Below, one piece after another: positions 6,748-13,752 of a stretch of DNA of 17,286 nucleotides (within the stretch, counting starts at the first letter, position 1; each line of letters starts with the position of its first letter). The stretch is from assembly GCA_013817555.1 (NCBI GenBank), contig JACDCN010000011.1, positions 1 through 17,286 on the forward strand. Reading direction: 5' to 3'. The position numbers and the translations under genes are program-made. The notes beneath the pieces were generated by a model that worked only from the letters and a program-made list of their open reading frames with translations, was not told the DNA's origin and did not search any database. This DNA is from Actinomycetota bacterium (GTDB lineage Bacteria > Actinomycetota > Thermoleophilia > Gaiellales > Gaiellaceae).

Positions 6748-7503
6748 TCAGGTCACGCCGAGCATCGTCTGGATGACGAGCGCGGTGTCCTGCCAGCATG
6801 AAACCGCCAGGCAATCGACGCCCATCGCCTTGACCGGATAGTCGTTGCCGCCCTTGCTCAACCTGTCGCCGACAAAGATCACGTCCTGCTTCGCCGCGTC
6901 GAGTAACGCGATCAGCTTGCCGATCCCGTACGCCTTGTCGATGCCGTGCTTGGTGACGTCGATCGAGGTCGAGCCGCCGACGCGAACCCCGAGATCGGGA
7001 ATCAGCTTCGCCACGTAGTCGCGCAGCTTTCGCTTCTTTCCGCCATCCGGATCCCATGCTTCCTTCTCGGCGATCGGGGCTTCCTGTCCCAGCGCCGAAA
7101 ACGTGATCTGGCTGCCTCGGTCTTCGATCTGCGCGCCCCACAGTCGTGAAGCGCGATATCCGAGGGCGTCAGCTCCGCTGTTGAGCGCGGCGACGATCTT
7201 CGTCTTCTGTGCGGCCGTGAGATCCTCGGCGTACACCAGCTGCCACGAGCAGGTCGCGATGTCGAAGCGGTAGTAGCGGGTACCGCAGGTCGGCATCACG
7301 TGCAACGCGCGCAGCGTGTCCGGCGCAGCCTTGAGACCGTGGAGCAGCTGTTTCTGGAACTGCTCGAAGGTCCCGCCCGAGATCACGCAGACCTGAAACC
7401 GGAGCAACAACCGATCAAGCAGGTCCGCCATCTGGTCAGCGAGTGGAGACTTGCTGTCAGCCAGCGTGTTGTCCAGATCGAACGCGATCACCCGCCTCTT
7501 CAT
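6748..7503 (-). CDS. HAD-IIB hydrolase of the eukaryotic-type phosphomannomutase family
   Basis: A 251-residue HAD protein. Motif I is FDLDNTLADSK (nucleophile Asp9, acid/base Asp11), motif II ISGG (41-44), and motif IV GDRLSKGGND (212-221). The segment SIDVTKHGIDKAYGIGKL (180-197) and the GGND form of motif IV are those of alpha-PMM proteins, which interconvert mannose 1-phosphate and mannose 6-phosphate; eukaryotic PMMs are close in length. A simple sugar-phosphate phosphatase is the alternative. First gene of the minus-strand operon with a PMI-like cupin and a GH130 enzyme, where PMM activity would link the two. ATG 7503 overlaps the end of a doubtful minus-strand ORF (7766-7500) by four bases. 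Confidence 0.88.
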   Translation of the reverse strand: MKRRVIAFDLDNTLADSKSPLADQMADLLDRLLLRFQVCVISGGTFEQFQKQLLHGLKAAPDTLRALHVMPTCGTRYYRFDIATCSWQLVYAEDLTAAQKTKIVAALNSGADALGYRASRLWGAQIEDRGSQITFSALGQEAPIAEKEAWDPDGGKKRKLRDYVAKLIPDLGVRVGGSTSIDVTKHGIDKAYGIGKLIALLDAAKQDVIFVGDRLSKGGNDYPVKAMGVDCLAVSCWQDTALVIQTMLGVT

Positions 7504-7895
7504 CGCCTGGAGCCCTGCGGCGCAGCCCGTGCTGAGAGCGCCCGCCCGGAAGGCTCAACGGCCTCCGGCGATGCGGTCCTCGCGTCCAGCATTCCAGGTC
7601 CTCCCGGTCGAGGCAGGTCGCCGACCAACGTGTTGAGGTCGGTAGTGCACGTGCTCCAACCCGTGTCGTTGAGGGTGGACTCTGCGTGGCGCCGACTGCT
7701 GGCGCTCGCGCGATCTCTCCGCGGCACCGAAATCGCTGAGGCCACCGTGACCTCGAAGCCTAGCATCGGCCCTTTGTCGCCGACGCCGGGAGACTGTCAG
7801 CCAAACGATCGAGCCTGCGTAAGACTTGGTCTCGGGATAACGCTAACGGTAGAGGGCGGTTTCGTGCGCGAGCTTGAACTGAAGGGAGCGGTTAG
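7504..7895. other. Divergent intergenic region between the mannose operon and transketolase
   Basis: About 390 bases separate the two divergent start codons. No recognised gene is present; the reading frames through it are Arg/Ser/Pro-rich and match nothing I know. Both promoters must lie here. The right half contains GTAAGACTT (7819-7827) and TAACGCTAAC (7838-7847), both of which recur elsewhere in the window. AAGGGAG at 7882-7888 serves as the transketolase ribosome binding site, seven bases before GTG 7896. No terminator-like hairpin was found. Confidence 0.45.
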
Positions 7896-9746
7896 GTGAG
7901 TGAGCATGAGCGGTGGCGGGAGCTCGGTCAGCAGCTGCGTGTCGACTCGGTGCGGGCGGCGGCTGCGGCTGGCTCCGGCCATCCGACGTCGTCGATATCG
8001 GCGGCTGATCTGATGGCGGTGCTGTTGGCGAAGTACTTGCGCTACGATTTCGACCGGCCGGCGGAGCCGTTGAACGACCATCTGATCTTCTCCAAGGGGC
8101 ACGCCTCACCGCTGCTCTATTCGCTGTACAAGGCGGCGGAGGCGATCTCGGACGAGGAGCTGCTGTCGTTCCGCAAGCTGGGGAGCCGTCTCGAAGGCCA
8201 TCCAACCCCGGAGATTCCCTGGGTCGACGTGGCGACCGGATCGCTCGGTCAGGGGCTTCCGTGCGCGGTCGGGGTGGCGCTCGCTGGCAAGCGTTTGGAT
8301 CGGCTGCCCTATCGGGTCTGGGTGCTCTGCGGCGACAGCGAGCTGGCGGAGGGTTCGATCTGGGAGGCGTTCGACCACGCGAGCTACGAGGGGCTAGACA
8401 ACCTGATCGCGATCCTCGATGTGAACCGCCTCGGCCAGCGAGGAGAGACGATGCACGGCTGGGACACCGCGACCTACGTTCGTCGGGCGGAAGCGTTCGG
8501 CTGGCGCGCGATCGAGATCGACGGCCACGACTTCGAACAAATCGACCGTGCCTACGAGCAGGCGCTGGCGGGCGACGGGCAGCCGGTCGCGATCGTCGCG
8601 CGCACGGTCAAGGGCAAGGGCGTGAGCGCGGTCGAGAACAGAAACGGCTTCCACGGCAAGCCGCTCGCCGATCCCGAGGCGGCGATCCGCGAGCTCGGCG
8701 GCCTGCACAATCTGACGGTGCGGCCGAGCGCTCCTGCAGGCGACGCGCAGCCGCATCGGTTCGCGACCCAAGAAGCGACCGCGGCGGGCTGGAAGGTCGG
8801 CGAGGAGGTCGCGACCCGGAGGGCGTTCGGCGAGGCGCTGGCGGCGCTCGGTGCGTCGGACGGGCGGATCGTCGCGCTCGACGGCGAGGTCGGCAATTCG
8901 ACCTTCACAGAGCTGTTCGCGGCCGCGCACCCGGAGCGCTACTTCGAGATGTACATCGCCGAGCAGCAGCTGGTCGCGACCGCGGTCGGCTTTCAGGTGC
9001 GCGGCTGGGTGCCGTTCGCGGCGACCTTCGCGGCGTTCTGCTCGCGCGCGTACGACTTCATTCGGATGGCGGCGGTCAGTCGCGCCGACATCCGCTTGGT
9101 CGGATCGCACTGCGGCGTCTCGATCGGCGAGGACGGGCCCTCGCAGATGGGGCTCGAAGACATCGCGGCGCTGCGCGCGGTGCACGGCAGCACCGTCCTC
9201 TACCCGTCCTGCGCGAACCAGACCGCGAAGCTCGTCGAGGCGATGGTCGATCAGCCGGGCGTTTCCTACTTGCGGACGACGCGCGCGTCCTTGCCGGTGT
9301 TGTACGCGGCGGACGAAGAGTTTCCGGTCGGTGGTTCCCGAGTCGTCCGCACCTCCGACGTCGACGAGATCACGTTCGTGGCTGCCGGGATCACGCTGCA
9401 CGAGGCGCTCGCCGCCGCCGACGAGCTGGCCGCGGAAGGAACAGCGGTTCGCGTGATCGACCTCTACTCGGTCAAGCCGATCGACGAGCAGACCCTGCTC
9501 GAGGCGGCCGAGGCGACCGGCGCCCTCGTCACGATCGAGGATCACCATCCCGAGGGCGGGATCGGCGACGCCGTGCTCGAGGTGTTCGCCGACAGCACCT
9601 CGCGGCCGCGAATCGTCACGCTCGCCGTGCGCGTTATGCCGAGCTCGGGCACGCCGGACGAGTTGCTCGCCCAGGCCGGGATCGACCGTGCCCAGATCGC
9701 AGCGACGGCGCGAACGCTCGTCGCCGCGCGCGTCACACGGGCCTGA
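7896..9746 (+). CDS. tkt: Transketolase, short full-length type
   Basis: A 616-residue thiamine diphosphate enzyme moving two-carbon units between sugar phosphates in the pentose phosphate or Calvin-type pathways. It has all three domains in one chain. The N-terminal domain has GSGHP (26-30), FSKGHA (65-70) and the ThDP motif GDSE...N (146-177); the middle domain has YIAEQQL with the catalytic Glu at about 356 and GEDGPSQMGLEDIAALR; the C-terminal domain closes the protein. GEDGPSQ and the short length resemble the animal/archaeal-like transketolase branch rather than the roughly 660-residue E. coli type. GTG start with AAGGGAG seven bases upstream. It ends 17 bases from the convergent hypothetical gene. 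1-deoxyxylulose-5-phosphate synthase is ruled out by the motifs. Confidence 0.95.
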   Translation: MSEHERWRELGQQLRVDSVRAAAAAGSGHPTSSISAADLMAVLLAKYLRYDFDRPAEPLNDHLIFSKGHASPLLYSLYKAAEAISDEELLSFRKLGSRLEGHPTPEIPWVDVATGSLGQGLPCAVGVALAGKRLDRLPYRVWVLCGDSELAEGSIWEAFDHASYEGLDNLIAILDVNRLGQRGETMHGWDTATYVRRAEAFGWRAIEIDGHDFEQIDRAYEQALAGDGQPVAIVARTVKGKGVSAVENRNGFHGKPLADPEAAIRELGGLHNLTVRPSAPAGDAQPHRFATQEATAAGWKVGEEVATRRAFGEALAALGASDGRIVALDGEVGNSTFTELFAAAHPERYFEMYIAEQQLVATAVGFQVRGWVPFAATFAAFCSRAYDFIRMAAVSRADIRLVGSHCGVSIGEDGPSQMGLEDIAALRAVHGSTVLYPSCANQTAKLVEAMVDQPGVSYLRTTRASLPVLYAADEEFPVGGSRVVRTSDVDEITFVAAGITLHEALAAADELAAEGTAVRVIDLYSVKPIDEQTLLEAAEATGALVTIEDHHPEGGIGDAVLEVFADSTSRPRIVTLAVRVMPSSGTPDELLAQAGIDRAQIAATARTLVAARVTRA

Positions 9747-9754
9747 AGCCAGCG

Positions 9755-9771
9755 GCCGCATCGCTAGCGGC
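9755..9771. terminator. Weak hairpin between convergent genes
   Basis: GCCGC and GCGGC form a 5-bp stem around a 7-base loop between the transketolase stop and the end of the minus-strand gene, overlapping that gene's stop codon. There is no T-run on either strand, so intrinsic termination is only a possibility. Confidence 0.2.
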
Positions 9772-10195
9772 GGACGGTCAGGAAGCGGATGTTCCCGCTC
9801 CAGATCTTCTCGTCGAAGCGCAGGTCGAGGTGGCGCACCCGGGGCGAGCCCCAGAGAAACGGGCGACGCCGGTAGGAGGTCTCGATCGAGCCGAGCGCGA
9901 CGATCGGGAACTGTCGTTGCGCCTGCGGGTAGGTTGCTCCGAAGGCAAGCAGCTCCTCAATTTTTGCGGAGCGCAGGCTGAGCTCGTCGAGCGCGTGTTC
10001 CACCTCGTCGGTCGAGGCGACGCGACTCAGATGGACGAGGGTCAGCTCCCTCTCGGCCAGGCCACCTCGCTGCATGGGAAAGCTTGCCTCGGTGATCTTG
10101 CCGTTGACCTGGTCGTAGCCGCCGGCCTCGATTAGCTGCGCGAGCGGCTGCCGGTCGTCGATGGTGACAGGGTAGGTATTCGTCTGGGCGCTCAT
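9764..10195 (-). CDS. Conserved hypothetical protein (143 residues)
   Basis: Soluble protein with no signal peptide or membrane segment. Notable segments are LIEAGGYDQVNGKITEASFP (21-40), ELTLVHLSRVASTDEVEHAL (50-69), KIEELLAFGATYPQAQRQFP (78-97) followed by IVALGSIE, and the C-terminal DEKIWSGNIRFLTVRR. This pattern resembles a family of uncharacterised small proteins I recall as frequent in Parcubacteria and other candidate phyla, and scattered elsewhere; I know no function for it. It begins three bases after the molybdopterin membrane protein gene, so it is co-transcribed with it. It could have been acquired separately. ATG 10195 is the only sensible start. Confidence 0.75.
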   Translation of the reverse strand: MSAQTNTYPVTIDDRQPLAQLIEAGGYDQVNGKITEASFPMQRGGLAERELTLVHLSRVASTDEVEHALDELSLRSAKIEELLAFGATYPQAQRQFPIVALGSIETSYRRRPFLWGSPRVRHLDLRFDEKIWSGNIRFLTVRR

Positions 10196-10198
10196 CGG

Positions 10199-11956
10199 TC
10201 AGATCTCGTCGCGGTAGCCGAAGAACTCGTGGTCTTCGTTGTAGCCGCCTTGTCCGGCGTAGCGTTCGCGGAAGTGGTGGACGAATTCGATCTCGCTGAT
10301 CCATTTGACGTGCTTGAAGCCGAGCTGGTTCTCGACGCGCAGCCGTAGGGGTCGGCCGTGCAGGACCGGAAGCCGTTCGCCGTTCATCTCGTAGGCGAGC
10401 AGGCTTTGCGGGTGGCGCAGGTCGCGCATCGAGTGAGAGTCGTAGTAGCGGCCGCCGCTTTCCCCTCCGGCGGCGAAGGAGTAGAACATCGCCCACTGCG
10501 CGTCGGGGAGTGGTCGCACGAGCTCGATCAGCGTGCTGAAGGGGAGGCCGCCCCATTCGGCGATCCCTGACCAGCCCTGGATGCAGTGGTGCAGCGTGAT
10601 CTGTGCTTGTTTGCGCATCGCTTCGATCTCGGCCAGGGAGAGCTCGACGGGGTTCTCGACGAGGCCGTGCACCTTGAGCCGGTAGCCGCGGAAGTCGTCG
10701 CCGGCGAGCTGGCGCCACTCCGGGCTGTCGGGGAGGCGTGCGTGGTTGGGCCAGAAGTAGGGGCTGATGTCGGAGCGGCGGTATTCGACGCGGGGCGCGG
10801 AGTGGTCGAAGAGCAGATCCATGAGACGGCCGACGGTTGCGTTCGAGATTCGTTGCAGGACGCGGGTGTGCGTCCAGGAGAAGCGCACCGCCCAGACGTT
10901 GAAGGCGATCACGAGCGCGATCACGAGCAGCCAGAGCGCGAATCCGTTCAGGTTGTCGTGGTTGGTGCCGAGGGTGATGTCGTTGAGGTTGGCGGCGAAG
11001 CCGGTCAGGGCGACGAGAGCCATGTGGCCGAGGAAGAAGAGAACGAACGAGGCCATGACGAGGAAGTGGATCGAGCGTGCGATCTGGCGGTTGCCGAACA
11101 GCCGCGGATACCAGCGGTAGCGGTTGTCGAGCGCAGGGGACATGGCGAGACCGGTGAGGATCGCGAGCGGCGCGAGGATGAAGATGACCGCGAAGTAGGT
11201 GAGCTGCTGCAGCGCGTCGTAACGGAAGTAGCCACTCGCGCCGCTCGGGAAATGCAGGCTCAGGTAGGTGACGGTGCAGGAGCCCGCGGCGGGGACGATC
11301 GAGGCATGAGTCGGCAGGAGCCGGTGCAGCCACGGCGTCGAGAACAGGAAGGCGGCGTAGACGATGCCGGTAAGCACGAAGAGGATGTCGAAGCTGAAGT
11401 GCCAGTGGCGTGCGACCCCGATCGTGTGCCGGCCGCCCGGGAGCCCGACCAGCGGGGTGAGCGTGATCGTGTCCTCCTTGGCCGTCCAGACGCGGTCGGT
11501 CGGCACCGGCCCGCGGAAGCGCAGCCACTCCCGGCCGGGCGTGCAGTGCACTTTGGTGTAGAGGCGGGGATGGTCGGCGAGCACCTGCAGGCCTGAGCGG
11601 ACGATGATCACGAGGAAGAAGAAGGTGAGTAGGTGCGTCCAGCGGACGAAGGCGGGCATGCCCGCCGGCACTGGCGGGGAGAGCGGGACGCAGGCGTGGC
11701 GTGCGAGGAATCCGCGACCGTCGCCGCTGGCGGCGTAGAGCTTGGCGGCGACCACCAGGACGATCCCCATGACGGTCGCGATTCCGAGCAGCCACCAGAC
11801 CGAGAAGAACCTGCGCCCGAGACGGATGTGCACGCGGGTGAGGCGCATCCGCGGATGGACGCCCTCTTCGCCGAGCAGCTTCTCCTGCAGGAACTCGTCT
11901 TGCAGCTCGGCCTCACTCGGAGCGTCGGGGTTTTTGCCTGGTTCGACTTCTGGCAT
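10199..11956 (-). CDS. Fused cytochrome b-type membrane domain and sulfite-oxidase-type molybdopterin protein
   Basis: A 585-residue protein with two parts. Residues 1-380 hold about six membrane helices (near 50-72, 106-123, 184-206, 249-272, 297-320, 339-357) with His in or near helices (His108, His184/186, His297, His311) that could bind haem b, as in cytochrome b561/formate dehydrogenase gamma-type proteins. Residues 395-585 form an oxidoreductase molybdopterin-binding domain. It has DFRGYRLKVHGLVENPVELS (421-440), LHHCIQGWSGIAEWGG with the Mo-ligating Cys458, GRPLRLRVENQLGFKHVKWI and the terminal FFGYRDEI. It resembles a one-chain version of MsrP/MsrQ-type systems, with the membrane part passing electrons to or from the Mo centre. 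There is no Tat signal. The substrate is unknown. It starts three bases after the zwf remnant. Confidence 0.88.
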   Translation of the reverse strand: MPEVEPGKNPDAPSEAELQDEFLQEKLLGEEGVHPRMRLTRVHIRLGRRFFSVWWLLGIATVMGIVLVVAAKLYAASGDGRGFLARHACVPLSPPVPAGMPAFVRWTHLLTFFFLVIIVRSGLQVLADHPRLYTKVHCTPGREWLRFRGPVPTDRVWTAKEDTITLTPLVGLPGGRHTIGVARHWHFSFDILFVLTGIVYAAFLFSTPWLHRLLPTHASIVPAAGSCTVTYLSLHFPSGASGYFRYDALQQLTYFAVIFILAPLAILTGLAMSPALDNRYRWYPRLFGNRQIARSIHFLVMASFVLFFLGHMALVALTGFAANLNDITLGTNHDNLNGFALWLLVIALVIAFNVWAVRFSWTHTRVLQRISNATVGRLMDLLFDHSAPRVEYRRSDISPYFWPNHARLPDSPEWRQLAGDDFRGYRLKVHGLVENPVELSLAEIEAMRKQAQITLHHCIQGWSGIAEWGGLPFSTLIELVRPLPDAQWAMFYSFAAGGESGGRYYDSHSMRDLRHPQSLLAYEMNGERLPVLHGRPLRLRVENQLGFKHVKWISEIEFVHHFRERYAGQGGYNEDHEFFGYRDEI

Positions 11957-11959
11957 TTG

Positions 11960-12328
11960 CTAGGCGTCGCGGGTGTAGGGCAGGTGCCAGCGGTTGGGGG
12001 CGACGAGCCGGTCGATGGCTTCCGGGCCCCAAGATCCCTGGGCGTAGGGCAGCGGCTTCGGCGGCTGCTCGAGCAGCGGCGCTGAGACTTCCCAGAGCCG
12101 TTCGATGCCGTCGGCGCGCGTGAACAGCGTGTGGTCGCCGAGCATGCAGTCGTGGATCAGCCGCTCGTAGGCTTCGAGCTCGTTGGCGACGTCGAAGGAG
12201 TCGCCGTAGCGGAAGGTCAGCGACCCCGTACCCAGGCGCATCTCGGCGCCGGGCTCCTTGGCGAGGAAGTCGACCCAGATCGCGCCGGGATCGGAGAGCT
12301 CGAAGGTCAGCTCGTTGGCGTGGGCTGT
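11960..12328 (-). pseudogene. zwf: 3' remnant of glucose-6-phosphate 1-dehydrogenase (zwf)
   Basis: About 120 C-terminal residues of G6PDH in one frame: HANELTFELSDPGAIWVDF, then EMRLGTGSLTFRYGDSF, AYERLIHDCMLGDHTLFTRA and PYAQGSWGPEAIDRLV, ending at TAG 11960-11962. The N-terminal three quarters (NADP-binding and catalytic regions) are absent; upstream sequence belongs to the ArdC-like gene in a different frame. There is no start codon near the junction; the first ATG gives 93 residues. The original operon was presumably zwf followed three bases later by the molybdopterin membrane protein. The remnant cannot be active. Real recombination and chimeric assembly are both possible causes. Confidence 0.8.
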
Positions 12329-12335
12329 CGGAGCT

Positions 12336-13058
12336 GCTGCCGCAGACGATGTAGGCGACGCTTTCGACGATCAGCTCGGCCTCCGGGCGGCTGTAGGTCT
12401 TGTAGTCGATGCCGTGCGCGTGCGCGACCTCGTGGACGAGGGTCGTGACCTTGCCGTTTGTGGGCAGCTCGCTGTCGATCACGATGCGCTCGTCGCGGGA
12501 GGAGCAATAGCCGTAGCGGCCGTCCAGCGGCTCGTACTGGACGTCGAAGCCGAGCGTGGCTGCGTGCTGCTCGAGCGGCGCGAGCAGGTGCGCATGGCTG
12601 TCGCCGCTCACGGGTTGACTAGGCGGCTCTAGCGGTGCCGCGTCGACTCCGGGAAGCAGCTCAGTCTGCGAGACGTCGAAAACTGCTGCTAGCCGGAAGC
12701 CGACGAGCAGCTGCTGGCTCTCCTCGTCGTCGTTCTTGTGCTTGTCGGGCTCGGGGTCATGGGTGCGGTAGCGAACCGGGGCAAGGATGCGGATCCCCTT
12801 CTCGCCCTTGCGGACGCAGCGCCCGAGTTCCAGCCAGCGGCGAAAGCCGGCGATATGCGTGGCGTGCGGGCATTGGACGGCGATCAGCAGCGTGTTGCCG
12901 AGCGAGTAGCGGTGGAAGCGCGAGCGGGTGCGAAGCCAGCGCTGCCAGCCTTCGCTTGTGAGGAGCGCAGCCGTTGCCAGCTGAAGTTGTTCGAGTTGCT
13001 CGCGTCTGCGGGCGTCGCGCTCGGCGACTGTCGGGCGGCGTTTTGGATGTGTGGCCAT
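12336..13058 (-). pseudogene. ArdC-like antirestriction/metallopeptidase gene, 3'-truncated
   Basis: ATG 13058 is preceded by AAGGAGG (13064-13070), which decides the start over upstream in-frame codons. Residues 25-100 form an ArdC N-terminal ssDNA-binding domain (SEGWQRWLRTRSRFHRYSLG, NTLLIAVQCPHATHIAGF, RKGEKGIRILAP). Residues 190-239 form a zincin domain with HEVAHAHG (His209, Glu210, His213) and a third-ligand candidate Glu232 in VESVAYIVCG. The family is typical of plasmids and conjugative elements, where it protects incoming DNA. After about residue 240 homology stops at the junction with the zwf remnant. The frame runs on as an Arg-rich shadow to 11913, so a chimeric product with an intact metal site might still be made. 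Confidence 0.8.
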
Positions 13059-13063
13059 CTCGT

Positions 13064-13070
13064 CCTCCTT
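13064..13070 (-). promoter_or_regulatory. Strong ribosome binding site of the ArdC-like gene
   Basis: AAGGAGG on the minus strand, five bases from ATG 13058. It is close to ideal and fixes the start of the ArdC-like protein. Confidence 0.75.
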
Positions 13071-13254
13071 GGGTGGGCCTGTGTGGCGTGGCCGCAGGCC
13101 CGGACGAGGAAGTGCGCAACGGTGGGGTTCCCCCTGGATTCCGACGCCGACACGTGCCGGCCGTGCGTCAGCACGGGAATCGAGGGGTGCCGTTGCGCGG
13201 CGAGGAGCCGGGCAGAATCGCGGCTGCACGCAGGACCCGAGGAGGACGGTTGTC

Positions 13255-13416
13255 ATGTCAACGGGTCGAGATCAAGACGACCGAGTGCTCGTAGACTGGG
13301 CCGTCATACTCGCATCATCCCGGCGCTTCGTTCTTGTTTCCTATGGCCGTCACGCCTGCACAGCGGTGGTAAGACCTAGTGTCGAAACGACGCTACGGGT
13401 TAGGACAGACCTTTAA
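13255..13416 (+). CDS. Possible small protein (53 residues), unrecognised
   Basis: ATG 13255 follows GGAGG at 13241-13245 with a nine-base spacer, a plausible site. The peptide (MSTGRDQDDRVLVDWAVILA at its start) has a short hydrophobic stretch around VLVDWAVIL and another at RFVLVSYG, then an Arg-rich tail. Nothing is recognised. Its second half covers the motif GGTAAGACCT and a small hairpin (13379-13393), so this stretch may be regulatory instead. It is divergent from the ArdC-like gene. Weak call. Confidence 0.28.
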   Translation: MSTGRDQDDRVLVDWAVILASSRRFVLVSYGRHACTAVVRPSVETTLRVRTDL

Positions 13417-13524
13417 GGGCTTGTGGGCGGACCGAATGATTCGGTGCGCGAGCATCGTTGCATCGTTCCCCGCTTCCAAGGTGCCTCTGGCCTGAGGACG
13501 CCGGAACAGAAAGGAACTCGGGTC

Positions 13525-13752
13525 ATGCAGTCGTGGAAGCCCAGTCAGACGAGATCGGCAGGAGAGATCAACGCTTGCTGTTTTTCGACACCCGGGATGC
13601 GAGTGGACGTGATCGACCTCGCCGGGAACGAGGGGTTGGGCGAGGCCGGCGAGAGCGACGGCCTTGTTATGCAGGTTCTCAGCGTCGGCGCCGACCTCAC
13701 CAGGGGCGACGACACGATTAGCTGTGAGGACTCGCACACGTCTCAGGCATGA
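13525..13752 (+). CDS. Possible small protein upstream of the NADH dehydrogenase
   Basis: A 75-residue frame from ATG 13525 with AAAGGAA upstream, starting MQSWKPSQTRSAGEINACCF and containing MRVDVIDLAGNEGLGEAGES and GADLTRGDDTISCEDSHTSQ. The acidic, Gly/Ser/Thr-rich composition is not that of an Arg-rich shadow. Its TGA overlaps the ATG of the NADH dehydrogenase gene by four bases, which suggests coupling. The NADH dehydrogenase has no good ribosome binding site of its own, which fits. No family is recognised; it includes a Cys-Cys pair but no clear motif. The frame extends upstream to 13423 without a better start. Confidence 0.4.
   Translation: MQSWKPSQTRSAGEINACCFSTPGMRVDVIDLAGNEGLGEAGESDGLVMQVLSVGADLTRGDDTISCEDSHTSQA

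Noticed and set aside
7500..7766. 88-codon minus-strand ORF overlapping the PMM start by ATGA
   Set aside because: The overlap is suggestive, but the Arg/Ser/Ala/Pro-rich sequence has no recognisable pattern and no good ribosome binding site was identified.
8394..9761. 455-codon minus-strand frame opposite transketolase
   Set aside because: Antisense shadow of a well-supported gene.
8261..10135. 624-codon plus-strand open frame through transketolase
   Set aside because: Extremely Arg/Gly/Ala-rich and antisense or out of frame to a clear transketolase; a GC-content shadow.
9957..11795. 612-codon minus-strand open frame
   Set aside because: Arg/Pro-rich frame within the molybdopterin membrane protein gene; no motif; shadow.
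11913..12335. Continuation of the ArdC-like frame for about 140 more codons
   Set aside because: Arg/Ala/Leu-rich read-through across the zwf remnant in a wrong frame; not part of either family, though it could be translated as a chimera.
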